Assembly: GCA_964386525.1 (NCBI GenBank)
Contig: CAYLSO010000008.1
Location: 1 to 49,626, forward strand
DNA: 49,626 bases
Direction of reading: 5' to 3'
Source: CAYLSO01 sp964386525
Lineage (GTDB): Bacteria > Eisenbacteria > RBG-16-71-46 > DASYSL01
A program made the position numbers and the translations under genes. Below, in pieces: positions 36,351 through 44,916 of this stretch (its first letter is position 1; the number at the start of each line of letters is the position of its first letter). The notes under the pieces are model-generated. The model was not told the DNA's origin. It made no database searches and was given only the letters and a program-made list of their open reading frames with translations.

Positions 36351-37826
36351 ATGCGCGGCCTCTCCGCGGCGGCTTCGGTCGCCATCACAGGTCTACCGCG
36401 AGGCGGGATCACCGCCGAGTTCGAGCGCTTCCTCTCCGAGACCCCGCCGGCGGGAATCCTGCTCTTCCGGCGGGACTTCGGGATTATCGGCAGGCTGCCG
36501 GAGCTTGTCCAGCGCCTGCGCGGGCTCGCCGCGCCGCATTCCCTGCTCGTGTGCATGGACGAGGAGGGCGGACTCGTCTCGCAGCTGGCGCCCGATCTGC
36601 CGGTGCCCCCCGCGGCGCGCGTCCTCGGCCGGGCGTCCGATGAAACCGAAGTCGCATCGCTTGGAGCCTACACCGGCCGCTGTCTGCGCGCCCTCGGCGT
36701 GGACGTGGACTTCGCGCCGGTGCTCGACGTCGATTCCGAGCCGGTGAACCCGGTGATCGGCCCGCGGGCTTTCTCCGCCGACGTGGACGCGGTCTGCCGC
36801 CTCGGGCTCGCCAACGCCCGCGGCCTGCTCTCGGGGGGCGTGATCCCCTGCGCCAAGCACTTCCCCGGACACGGCGACACGCGCCTCGACTCGCATCTGG
36901 TGCTGCCCCGCTGCCCCGCGCCACGCGAGCTGCTGGCAGAACGCGACCTGGCGCCGTTCCGCGCCGCCGTGGCGGCGCAGATCCCACTCGTCATGGTGTC
37001 GCACGTGCACTACCCCGCGATCGATCCCGAGGAGACTCCCGCGACTCTCTCGCCGGCGGTGGTCACCGGCCTGCTGCGCGGAGAGCTGGGCTACCGGGGC
37101 GCGGTCGTCACCGACGCCATGGAGATGCACGCCGTCGCCCTGCGCTACGCGCCGGAGCGTGCCGCCCGGCTGGCGCTCGAGGCCGGCTGCGACCTGCTGC
37201 TCTACGGCGCCTTCACTCCGGAGCTGCAGGCGGCGCTCGAGCACATCGCGGCCAGTCTCGAGGCCGGTGACGAGGCGCTCACGCGGCGAGTCAAGGAGGC
37301 CCGGGCCCGCATCGAGGCGCTCCGCGGCCGGTGCGGGACGGGTCGGCCGGAGATCCCCGCCGCCCCGCCTGTCGATCTGGTCGCGCTCTGCCGCCGCGCC
37401 CTACGCTGGGTGGGCGGCCCGCCCCGGCCCTCCGCTCCGCCGGCCGGAGCGGGCCCCCGCTGGCTCGTCGTGGAGCCACGGTGGGCAGCCGGCCCCTCGC
37501 TCGCCGAGCTGCTGCGGGAGGTGGGCTGGCAGGTGAGCAGCCGCCCCTGGGAGGAGGTGGGCGGGACCGGCCAGGCGGAGGCCGATCTGGCCGGTTCCGA
37601 CCGAGTCCTCGCCGCGCTGGCCCGCCGCACGCCCCCCACGGCGGCCGAGGCCGCCCGCCTGGGCGAATTCGTCGCCGCCCGACCCTCCTGGGTCGTGGCC
37701 CTCGGCCAGGACGCGTTCCTGGCCGATCTGCCAGGGGCGGCCGGCCGGCTTTCGGCCTGCGATCCGGGCGAGCCGATGCGCCGGGCGGTGGCCGCGGCCC
37801 TGGCGGAAGCGGCCGCCGGCGTCTGA
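36351..37826 (+). CDS. nagZ: Family 3 glycoside hydrolase, NagZ-like beta-N-acetylhexosaminidase
   Basis: The 491-residue protein has a family 3 barrel with the NagZ hallmark KHFPGHGDTRLDSHLVLP (169-186; the Asp180-His182 pair is the acid-base dyad), DFAPVLDVDS (120-129) and VVTDAMEMHAV (nucleophile Asp255). NagZ removes terminal N-acetylglucosamine from muropeptides in cell-wall recycling. Here it carries an extra C-terminal domain of about 150 residues (from WLVVEPRWAAGPSLAELL) not found in the short E. coli enzyme but common in longer homologues. No signal peptide is evident. The ATG has no ribosome site, and TTGACA at 36315-36320 would place a transcript start at the ATG, though its -10 is poor. 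Confidence 0.9.
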   Translation: MRGLSAAASVAITGLPRGGITAEFERFLSETPPAGILLFRRDFGIIGRLPELVQRLRGLAAPHSLLVCMDEEGGLVSQLAPDLPVPPAARVLGRASDETEVASLGAYTGRCLRALGVDVDFAPVLDVDSEPVNPVIGPRAFSADVDAVCRLGLANARGLLSGGVIPCAKHFPGHGDTRLDSHLVLPRCPAPRELLAERDLAPFRAAVAAQIPLVMVSHVHYPAIDPEETPATLSPAVVTGLLRGELGYRGAVVTDAMEMHAVALRYAPERAARLALEAGCDLLLYGAFTPELQAALEHIAASLEAGDEALTRRVKEARARIEALRGRCGTGRPEIPAAPPVDLVALCRRALRWVGGPPRPSAPPAGAGPRWLVVEPRWAAGPSLAELLREVGWQVSSRPWEEVGGTGQAEADLAGSDRVLAALARRTPPTAAEAARLGEFVAARPSWVVALGQDAFLADLPGAAGRLSACDPGEPMRRAVAAALAEAAAGV

Positions 37827-37959
37827 GCCGCAGGCTTGACGACGTCCAGCCCCGGCCAAGATTCCAGCCGCCACGAAACCTCCGCCCCCGCCGGGGCGTA
37901 GCACGACCGGAGCGGACCCCAACTCCCTTCCCTCCGGCTCGCGCCAGGCGGCCCACTCC

Positions 37960-37987
37960 AACCTTTTCCCCCGCCCGGCTATCGAAT
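37960..37987 (+). promoter_or_regulatory. Possible ECF-type promoter in front of the sigma gene
   Basis: AACCTTTT (37960-37967) and TATCGAAT (37980-37987) have the AAC...TCG arrangement of many ECF sigma promoters, with about 16 bases between AACCTT and TCG. It lies 35 bases before the chosen start codon of the ECF sigma gene, so autoregulation is possible. The call rests on pattern only. Confidence 0.25.
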
Positions 37988-38021
37988 CGGGCGCATGCAC
38001 AGACCCGGTCCTGGGGCAGTC

Positions 38022-38570
38022 ATGGCGGACGCAGAACCGGAAACGGTGGCGCGGAAACCGGACGAGAGCGACGCCTCGCTGGCCGCCGGCGGCGATGCCC
38101 GCGCCTTCGAGCGCCTCTACCGGTCGCATGTGGCGCGCGTGCACGGGCTGGCGCGACGCATGGCCGGCGACGAACTGGCCGACGAGCTGACGCAGGAGAC
38201 CTTCGTGCGCGCCTGGCAGAAGCTGTGGAGCTTCCGCGGCGAGTCGGCGTTCGGCACCTGGCTCCACCGGGTGGCGGTGAACGTGATCCTGGCGCGGCGC
38301 GCCTCCCAGGCGGGCGAGCGTTCGCGACGGGTGGACGGGATGGAGATCCTGGAGATGGCCGCGGCCCGGCCGGCTGCACCCGACCTGGCGATGGACTTCG
38401 AGGCGGCCATCCGGCGCCTGCCCGACGGGGCGCGTCAGATCTTCGTCCTGCACGATGTCGAGGGCTACAAGCACGAGGAGATCGCCAGGCTTCTCGGTAT
38501 CGCCTCGGGCACGTCGAAGGCCCAGCTGCACCGCGCGCGGATGCTGCTGCGCGGGCATCTCGGCAAGTGA
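38022..38570 (+). CDS. ECF-type RNA polymerase sigma factor
   Basis: The 182-residue protein has sigma region 2 (FERLYRSHVARVHGLARRMAGDELADELTQETFVRAWQKL with the -10 recognition helix, then GTWLHRVAVNVI) and region 4 (RLPDGARQIFVLHDVEGYKHEEIARLLG, TSKAQLHRAR). It directs RNA polymerase to a small stress-linked regulon. The neighbours downstream are an anti-sigma factor and two DUF4097 proteins, so the module probably senses envelope stress. I used the ATG at 38022; ATG at 37995 is also possible and adds nine residues. Spacing to the anti-sigma gene is 43 bases, consistent with one operon. Confidence 0.95.
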   Translation: MADAEPETVARKPDESDASLAAGGDARAFERLYRSHVARVHGLARRMAGDELADELTQETFVRAWQKLWSFRGESAFGTWLHRVAVNVILARRASQAGERSRRVDGMEILEMAAARPAAPDLAMDFEAAIRRLPDGARQIFVLHDVEGYKHEEIARLLGIASGTSKAQLHRARMLLRGHLGK

Positions 38571-38613
38571 GAGCGCGGCGCGGGGGACGCGGCAGGGAGA
38601 ACGGAGCGCGGCG

Positions 38614-39315
38614 ATGAGCGACCGCTGGACGGACCGCCTTTCCGAGTACCTGGACGACGAGCTCGGAGCGCAGCAACGGCGCGAGCTGGCCGCCCACCTC
38701 GACGGCTGCGCCGAGTGCGCCGCCGCCCTGGCCCAGCTGCGCCAGGTGGTCGTCCGGGCGGGGACACTGACGGACCGCGAGCCGGCGACCGACCTGTGGC
38801 CGGACATCGCGGCCCGCATCCGCGGCGAGGACGGATCGCCGGCGGCGGTCCCGGCGCCCCGTCCGACCCGCGCCGGCCGTCCCGCGCGGCGCCTGCCGCG
38901 CCCGGTGTTCTCCTTCACGCTGCCGCAGCTGGCCGCCACCGCCCTGGCTGTGGCGCTGGCCTCCGCCGGCCTGATGTGGCTGTTCGGCGCGGCCCTGGAC
39001 GCACGCCTCGGCACGAGGCGCGGCGCCGTGCCGCCCACCCTGGCCCTGCCGGCCGGCAGCGGCGAGGACCTCTCGTACGACCGGGCCATCGACGAGCTGC
39101 GCCGGGCGCTGGCCGAGGGGCGGGGCGAGCTGGACAGCACCACCGTGCGGGTGCTCGAGCAGAACCTGGCAGCCATCGAGCAGTCCATCGGCCAGTCGCG
39201 GCGCGCGCTCGCCGCCGATCCGGCCAATCCGTACCTGCGCGAGCACCTGCAGGAGACCATGCGGAGCAAGCTGGCACTGCTGCAGCGGGCGACGCTGGTC
39301 GCCAGCGCCCGGTGA
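38614..39315 (+). CDS. Zinc-finger (ZAS) transmembrane anti-sigma factor
   Basis: The 233-residue protein starts with an anti-sigma domain: SDRWTDRLSEYLDDEL followed by H28-x3-C32-x2-C35 (AAHLDGCAEC), the zinc-binding HxxxCxxC motif that clamps ECF sigma factors. A Pro/Arg-rich linker leads to one membrane helix (about 104-125, LPQLAATALAVALASAGLMWLF). The outer part (126-233) is a long amphipathic coiled-coil region (YDRAIDELRRALAEGRGELD, VLEQNLAAIEQSI), which may be the sensor. The signal presumably acts outside the membrane and releases the upstream sigma factor. The ATG has AGGGAG upstream. The gene is followed 13 bases later by a DUF4097 protein. Confidence 0.93.
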   Translation: MSDRWTDRLSEYLDDELGAQQRRELAAHLDGCAECAAALAQLRQVVVRAGTLTDREPATDLWPDIAARIRGEDGSPAAVPAPRPTRAGRPARRLPRPVFSFTLPQLAATALAVALASAGLMWLFGAALDARLGTRRGAVPPTLALPAGSGEDLSYDRAIDELRRALAEGRGELDSTTVRVLEQNLAAIEQSIGQSRRALAADPANPYLREHLQETMRSKLALLQRATLVASAR

Positions 39316-39328
39316 GGGACGGGAGACG

Positions 39329-40249
39329 ATGCCTCTGAATCTCGCGATCATGGTCCTGGCGGCGGCTGCCGCGGCCTTCCCCACCGACACCACGCTGGCG
39401 GTGGGCCCGGAGACCCGCCTGCAGCTACACAACCTGCTCGGCGACATCGACATCCAGACCTGGAGCCGAGACGCCGTGCGCATCCGCGCGGCGCACTCGC
39501 CGCGCGAACGCATCGTGATCGAGCGCCGCGGCCCGGTGCTGGTGGTGGACGCGCGCCCGCGCTCGGGTCCCCCGGGCGAGGTGGACTTCCGGCTCGTCGT
39601 GCCGCGCGGCATGCCGGTGAGCCTCGACGGCGTGCGCACCTCCGCCAAGGTCCGCGACCTCGACGGCGACGTCTCCATCCAGACGATCAACGGCGAGATC
39701 GCGGTCCTGGGCGGCGACGGCAACGTCCTGCTCAGCACCATCCAGGGGCTCATCTCGGTGGTCGGGACGCGCGGCCGCCTGGAGGTCAACTCGGTGGACG
39801 GCGAGATCCGCCTCCTGGAGATCGCCGGACACATCTTCGCCGAAACGGTCAACGGCGCCGTGGCGCTGCGGCGCGTCGTCTCGGACAGCGTCGAGGTCAG
39901 CACGGTCAACGGCGACCTGTGCTACGACGGCGCCATCGCCGGGGCCGGCCGCTATCGCTTCCGCACGCACAACGGAGACATCGCCGTGGGCCTGCCCGAG
40001 CAGACCGGGGCGACGGTCACCTTGGCCACCTACCGCGGGGAGATCGATTCCGACTTCCCGCTGCGCGTGGGCGAGAAAGGCGAGCACAACCGGTTCAAGC
40101 TGCGGCTCGGAGACGGCCGGGCGCACCTCGATCTCGAATCGTTCGGCGGCGCCATCCGCTTGCGCCGCCCGGGCGCCGACAGCACGGCCGCCTGGCTGCC
40201 TTGTCGGCTCCCCGAAGGGAAGGACAAGAAAGAGGAGGGCAAGAGATGA
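39329..40249 (+). CDS. DUF4097-type beta-solenoid protein (first of the sigma operon)
   Basis: The 306-residue protein has a short hydrophobic N-terminus (NLAIMVLAAAAAAFP). The rest is a right-handed beta-helix of the DUF4097 type, with repeats of about 22 residues centred on DG/NG turns (SIQTINGEIAVLGG, EVNSVDGEIRLLE, AETVNGAVALRR, EVSTVNGDL). The polar tail (GADSTAAWLPCRLPEGKDKKEEGKR) is charged and may lie on the surface. The family is described as a putative adhesin; I infer an envelope role. It sits behind the sigma/anti-sigma pair and overlaps the next gene by four bases (ATGA), so both DUF4097 proteins are co-expressed. Confidence 0.85.
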   Translation: MPLNLAIMVLAAAAAAFPTDTTLAVGPETRLQLHNLLGDIDIQTWSRDAVRIRAAHSPRERIVIERRGPVLVVDARPRSGPPGEVDFRLVVPRGMPVSLDGVRTSAKVRDLDGDVSIQTINGEIAVLGGDGNVLLSTIQGLISVVGTRGRLEVNSVDGEIRLLEIAGHIFAETVNGAVALRRVVSDSVEVSTVNGDLCYDGAIAGAGRYRFRTHNGDIAVGLPEQTGATVTLATYRGEIDSDFPLRVGEKGEHNRFKLRLGDGRAHLDLESFGGAIRLRRPGADSTAAWLPCRLPEGKDKKEEGKR

Positions 40250-41097
40250 TCCGCAATCACGAATGGGCGAGGGTGCTGTTGGCCCTGGCCCTCACGCTGG
40301 CCCTGGGCCTCGCTCTGGCGTTCGCCGTCGGGGCGCTGGCGGCGCCCGCCGCCGCCGCTCCCGCCGCGGCGGCCGCCAAGTCGTCCGCGGTGGACTTCTC
40401 CTGGAACGGTGCGCTCACCGCCGGCCAGACGGTCACGATCCGGGGGATCAACGGCGGCATCCACGCCGAGCTGGCCCCCGGCGGCCAGGCGTCGGTGACG
40501 GCGCGCAAGAAGGCGCACCGCTCCGACCCCGACAAGGTGCGGATCGTGGCCGAGAAGAACGGCGACGGCGTGACCATCTGCGTGCTCTACCCCGACCGCC
40601 AGGGCAGGACGGGCGACGATTGCGGGTCCACCCACAACCAGGACACCGGCAAGAACGACGTCTCGGTGGACTTCCAGGTGCGGCTGCCGAAAGGCGTCCG
40701 GTTGTCCTCCCACACGGTCAACGGGTCGCTCGACGGGCAAGGACTGGCCAGCGAGGTGGTGGCGAACACGGTCAACGGATCCGTCCATCTCAGCACATCC
40801 CTGTCCGCCGAGGTCAGCACCGTCAACGGCAGCATCGAGACCTCGGTGGGGTCGCTCGACGGGAAGGGATCCCTGGAGTTCTCCACGGTGAACGGCTCGA
40901 TCGTCCTCAAGCTGGCCAAAGACGTCGGGGCCGAGGTCGAGGCGAGCACCGTGAACGGGCACCTCTCCACGGATTTCCCGCTCACGGTGTCGGGGAAGTT
41001 CGGCCCCCGCGCGATCCGGGGCACGATCGGGGCCGGCGGACGCACGGTGAAGCTCTCGACGGTGAACGGCGACATCCGCCTGGAGAAGATCGAATAG
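40246..41097 (+). CDS. DUF4097-type beta-solenoid protein (second of the sigma operon)
   Basis: The 283-residue protein has an N-terminal signal (WARVLLALALTLALGLALAFAVGALA, then an Ala/Pro-rich stretch). The mature part has a repeated TVNGS/TVNGD turn motif (HTVNGSLDGQG, NTVNGSVHLS, STVNGSIETS, STVNGSIVLKL, STVNGHLSTD, STVNGDIRLEK) at 18-22 residue spacing, a parallel beta-solenoid of about eight rungs. It contains two cysteines (CVLYPD, DDCGST) that may form a disulfide. The start overlaps the stop of the preceding gene as ATGA. The pair probably forms one surface assembly or reports on envelope state to the anti-sigma factor; this is inference. Confidence 0.85.
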   Translation: MIRNHEWARVLLALALTLALGLALAFAVGALAAPAAAAPAAAAAKSSAVDFSWNGALTAGQTVTIRGINGGIHAELAPGGQASVTARKKAHRSDPDKVRIVAEKNGDGVTICVLYPDRQGRTGDDCGSTHNQDTGKNDVSVDFQVRLPKGVRLSSHTVNGSLDGQGLASEVVANTVNGSVHLSTSLSAEVSTVNGSIETSVGSLDGKGSLEFSTVNGSIVLKLAKDVGAEVEASTVNGHLSTDFPLTVSGKFGPRAIRGTIGAGGRTVKLSTVNGDIRLEKIE

Positions 41098-41179
41098 GAT
41101 GCGGCGCGGCGATCCCGACGGACCGGTGAGCTAGGAGCGGGCGGAGAGCGGGCGGGCCGCGAGGGCGGCCCCGTGCCGC

Positions 41180-42829
41180 CTAGCGCCGCCGGCCCGGCTT
41201 CCCGTAGCCCCCGCCGCCCGGCGTCTCCACGACCAGCCGGTCGCCGGCGGCGAGCTGCGCCTGGAACTTGCCGGGCATCGACTCGACGCGTCCGTCGCGG
41301 TGCCGGATGAGGTTTCGCCCGCGCGCCCCCGGCCCGCCTCCCTCCACGCCCCACGGGGCCAGCCGCCGCCGCTCCGCGATCACCGTCGCCTCGCTCGGCA
41401 CCAGCACCTCGATCTCCCGCACCAGCCCCTCGCCTCCGCGGTGGCGGCCGCGCCCACCGCTGCCGCGCCGCAGCCCGTAGCGCCGCACGCGCAACGGGTA
41501 GGCGTGTTCGAGCGCCTCGATCGGCGTGTTGAGCGTGTTGGTCATGTGCGACTGCAGGCCGCTGGCGCCGGCCGCGTCGGCCGAGCCGCCGTGCCCGCCG
41601 CCCATGGTCTCGTAGTACGTGTAGCGGCCGTCGGCGGAGCCGAGCAGGACGTTGTTCATGGTGCCGGCGCTGGCGGCCGGGATCCGCCCCGGCAGGGCCC
41701 TCGCCATGGCTCCGAAGAGCGCGTCCACGATGCGCTGCGAGGTCTCCACGTTGCCGCTCGAGACCGGCGCCGGGTAGCGCGCGTTCACGACCGTGCCGGC
41801 CGGCAGCACGATCGAGACCGGGCGCAGGGCACCCGCGTTGGTCGGCAGCTCGCCGCCGGACTGCGCCTCGGCCAGGCAGCGCAGCGCGTAGAGCACACAA
41901 GACAGGGTGATCGCCTCGACGGCGTTGAGCGGGCCGGCCACCTGCGGGGCGCTGCCGGTGAAGTCCACGACCGCCGTGCCACGGCCGCCGGCGCCGGGGA
42001 AGCGCAGGGTCACGACGATCGGCACCGGCCGGCTGCCGATGCCGTCGTCGTCGAGGTGATCCACGAAGCGGTAATGACCGGGCCGCACGGCGGCGAGCAC
42101 GGCGCGCAGGCCGCGCTCCGCGTAGTCCAGGAGGTGACCCGCGTAGGCCTTGAGCTCGGCGCGCCCGGCCCGCCGCGCCAGCTCGACCAGCCGCCGGGCG
42201 CCCAGGGCGTTGGCCCCCACCTGGGCTTCGAGGTCCGCCTGGCGCTCGTCCGGGGTGCGCACGTTGGCGAGCACCAGCTTCCACACGTCTTCCTGGAAGC
42301 GCCCGGCGCGCGCCAGGAAGACCGGGGGGATGCGGATGCCCTCCTGCACGATGTGGGTGGCGAGCGGCAGCGACCCCGGGCTCATGCCCCCCACGTCGGC
42401 GTGGTGGGCGCGGTTGGCCACGAAGAACGACGGCCTGCGGTCGCCGGGCAGGAAGACGGGCTCGACCAGGGTGATGTCGGGCAGGTGCGTGCCGCCGGCG
42501 TAGGGGTCGTTGACCATCACGACGTCGCCCGGGGCCAGCCGGCCCAGGCCGAGGGCAGCGCGCACCGACAGCGGCATCGAGCCCAGATGCACCGGGATGT
42601 GCGCCGCCTGCGCGACCAGATCGCCGCCCCCGTCGAAGACGGCGCAGGAGTAGTCGCGCCGCTCCTTGATGTTCACCGAGAAGGCGCTGCGGCCGAGGGC
42701 CACGCCCATCTCCTCGGCGACCGCGGCCAGTAGGTGCTGGTAGAGCGAGAGACGGACCGGATCCCAGGGCGGACGGGCGGCGCGGGGCGGGTGGGCAACG
42801 CGGGACGGGCCGGCGGTTCTGCGTCTCAT
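41180..42829 (-). CDS. hyuB: Hydantoinase B / oxoprolinase-like subunit
   Basis: The 549-residue protein is the HyuB family: DPVRLSLYQHLLAAVAEEMGVAL, FSVNIKERRDYSCAVFDGGGDLVAQAAHIPVHLGSM, DVVMVNDPYAGGTHLPDITLVEPVF, and GGGHGGSADAAGASGLQSHMTNTLNTPIEALE near the C-terminal third. With HyuA it forms ATP-dependent enzymes that open cyclic amides such as 5-oxoproline or N-methylhydantoin; others carboxylate ketones such as acetophenone. Its ATG overlaps the HyuA stop (ATGA), so the two are made together. The first 20 residues are Arg/Pro-rich. Confidence 0.92.
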   Translation of the reverse strand: MRRRTAGPSRVAHPPRAARPPWDPVRLSLYQHLLAAVAEEMGVALGRSAFSVNIKERRDYSCAVFDGGGDLVAQAAHIPVHLGSMPLSVRAALGLGRLAPGDVVMVNDPYAGGTHLPDITLVEPVFLPGDRRPSFFVANRAHHADVGGMSPGSLPLATHIVQEGIRIPPVFLARAGRFQEDVWKLVLANVRTPDERQADLEAQVGANALGARRLVELARRAGRAELKAYAGHLLDYAERGLRAVLAAVRPGHYRFVDHLDDDGIGSRPVPIVVTLRFPGAGGRGTAVVDFTGSAPQVAGPLNAVEAITLSCVLYALRCLAEAQSGGELPTNAGALRPVSIVLPAGTVVNARYPAPVSSGNVETSQRIVDALFGAMARALPGRIPAASAGTMNNVLLGSADGRYTYYETMGGGHGGSADAAGASGLQSHMTNTLNTPIEALEHAYPLRVRRYGLRRGSGGRGRHRGGEGLVREIEVLVPSEATVIAERRRLAPWGVEGGGPGARGRNLIRHRDGRVESMPGKFQAQLAAGDRLVVETPGGGGYGKPGRRR

Positions 42830-44916
42830 CGCGCCGTCCCCGCCCGCTCGGCCAGGCGCAGGTTGCCCCACGCATCCACCCGCAGGCGCAAGCCCGGCGG
42901 CAGATACGTCGTGGCCCCGTACTCCACGATCAGGGCCGGGCCCTCCACCGCTGCCCCGGACCCCATCGCCTCGCGCCGGTAGACCGATGCGCGGACCACG
43001 CGCCGGCCGGTATCCATCCCCACGGTTCCCCACGCAGCGCCAGCCCCGCCGCGGCGAAGGCGCGCCAGCGGCAGGACCGGCCCGGCCCGCCGCGCCTCCA
43101 CGTTGAGATTGACGACCTCGATGGCGCGGCCCGCTCGGGCGTAGCCGTAGAGGCGCCGGTGGGCCTCGTCGAAGGCGGCCACCGCGCGCGCTCCCCAAGG
43201 CACCTCGATCTCGAACGACTGGCCGCGGTAGCGCAGATCGGCGCTGCGCCGGAAGGCGAGGCCCGCTCCCCACAGCGAGCGCGCCCGCCGCTCCATCTCG
43301 GCGAAGGCCCGCGCGGCGCGCCCCGCGGTCGGTGGATCGTCGAGCGGCCACAGCACGGTACGCGACAGCGGGTGCACGGCGTCCGCTCCCAGGAGCCCCC
43401 ACGCCGACAGCAGCCCGGCGCGGGGCGGCACCAGCACCTCGCGCACCCCGAGGGCGCGCGCCAGTTCGGCGGCGTGCAGCGCGCCTGCCCCGCCGAAAGC
43501 CACGAGGGCGAAGCCGCGCACGTCGTGGCCCCGCGCCACGGAGATGACCCGCAGCGCCCGTTCGATCGAGACGTTGGCCACCGCGACCACGCCGCGGGCG
43601 GCCCGCCGCGCGCCCACCCGGCCGCGGCCCAGGCCCAGCGCGCCCCCGAGCCGCTCCATGCCGCGCCAGGCGGCGTCCACGTCGAGCCCCATCTCGCCGC
43701 CCAGGAACAACTCCGGCACGATGCGGCCGAGCACCACGTGCGCGTCGGCCACCGTCGGCCCGCCGCCGCGGCCGTAGCACGCCGGCCCGGGATCGGCGCC
43801 GGCGCTCTCCGGCCCCACGACCAGCGCCCCGCCGCGGTCGGCGCGGGCCAGAGAGCCGCCGCCGGCGCCCACCGTCTCCATCTCGAGCATGGGCACGCGC
43901 AGCGGGTGGCCGCCGACCACCGACTCCTTGGTCGTGCGGACCTCGCCCGGCACGACCGACACGTCGGTCGAGGTGCCGCCCACGTCCAGGGTCAACACGT
44001 CCGCCAGCCCTGCCCGCCGCGCCACGCGCGCCGCCCCGAGCACGCCGCCCGCGGGACCCGAAAGGACGCACAGCACGGGCCGCTCGGCGGCGGCCCGCGC
44101 CGCCACCGCCCCTCCGTTCGACTGCATGACGCGCAGCCGGGGCCCGGCAGCGCGCGCCAGCCGGACCAGGTATTCGCGCACACGCGGCGACAGGTAGGCG
44201 TTGATCACGGTGGTCGAGGCGCGCTCGTACTCGCGGTACTCGCGCGACACTTCGCTGGAGACCGAGACCGGGACCCCGGGCGGCAGCGCGGCCGCCAGCG
44301 CCCGCGCCAGGGCCCGCTCATGCGCCGGGGCGGCGTAGGAGTGCAGGAGGCAGACGGCCACCGCCTGGGGCCGCAGCCCCGCCACCGCCCGCGCCACGCG
44401 CCGCGCCTCGGCCGGAGCCAGCGCCATCTCGGCCCGCCCGTCCGGGTGTAGCCGCTCGCGGGCGCCCACCACGCGGGGGCGCGGCACCAGGGGCTCGACG
44501 GCGCGCGGCGCCAGCGCGTAGAGCGACGGCCGCGCCTGCCGCCCGATGGCCAGCAGGTCCTCGTAGCCGGCGGTGGTGACGAAGGCGGTGCGCGCCCCGG
44601 CCCGCGTCAGCAGGGCGTTGGTGGCGACGGTGAAACCGTGCGCGAGGACATCCGGGGCGCGCCCCAGCCGCCGGCGGGCCTCTTCCAGCCCCGTGAGGAA
44701 AGCGCGCGCCGGGTCGTCCGGGGTGGACGCGACCTTGAAGGCTTCGGTCCGCCCGCCCTCGACGACCAGGAAATCGGTGAAGGTGCCACCCGTGTCCACA
44801 CCCACGAGCGCGGGCGGCCGGGTCTCCGGACGGCGCGTCGAACCCGCTCCCGCGCGGCCCCGGGCCGGCCGCTCGCGCCGCGGCGGACGCGGTCCGCGAG
44901 CCCGCCCCCGGGTCAC
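42826..44916 (-). CDS. hyuA: Hydantoinase A / oxoprolinase-like subunit
   Basis: The 696-residue protein has the HyuA signature VGVDTGGTFTDFLVVEGG (ATP-binding acetate-kinase fold) at about residues 38-55, then TVATNALL, VLCVLSGPAGGVLGAARV, VLTLDVGGTSTDVSVVPG and GAGGGSLARADRGGALVVGPESAGADPGPACYG. It is the ATP-hydrolysing partner of HyuB. The GTG start is in the tail of nrfA (GTGA overlap). The first 36 residues are Arg-rich and atypical, so an internal GTG near VGVDTGG is an alternative start. The substrate is unknown. Confidence 0.92.
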   Translation of the reverse strand: MTRGRARGPRPPRRERPARGRAGAGSTRRPETRPPALVGVDTGGTFTDFLVVEGGRTEAFKVASTPDDPARAFLTGLEEARRRLGRAPDVLAHGFTVATNALLTRAGARTAFVTTAGYEDLLAIGRQARPSLYALAPRAVEPLVPRPRVVGARERLHPDGRAEMALAPAEARRVARAVAGLRPQAVAVCLLHSYAAPAHERALARALAAALPPGVPVSVSSEVSREYREYERASTTVINAYLSPRVREYLVRLARAAGPRLRVMQSNGGAVAARAAAERPVLCVLSGPAGGVLGAARVARRAGLADVLTLDVGGTSTDVSVVPGEVRTTKESVVGGHPLRVPMLEMETVGAGGGSLARADRGGALVVGPESAGADPGPACYGRGGGPTVADAHVVLGRIVPELFLGGEMGLDVDAAWRGMERLGGALGLGRGRVGARRAARGVVAVANVSIERALRVISVARGHDVRGFALVAFGGAGALHAAELARALGVREVLVPPRAGLLSAWGLLGADAVHPLSRTVLWPLDDPPTAGRAARAFAEMERRARSLWGAGLAFRRSADLRYRGQSFEIEVPWGARAVAAFDEAHRRLYGYARAGRAIEVVNLNVEARRAGPVLPLARLRRGGAGAAWGTVGMDTGRRVVRASVYRREAMGSGAAVEGPALIVEYGATTYLPPGLRLRVDAWGNLRLAERAGTAR

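Noticed and set aside
41154..41171. Hairpin GGGCCGC/GCGGCCC between the DUF4097 operon and hyuB as a terminator
   Set aside because: Seven base pairs without a T tract on either strand; plausible but too weak to list.
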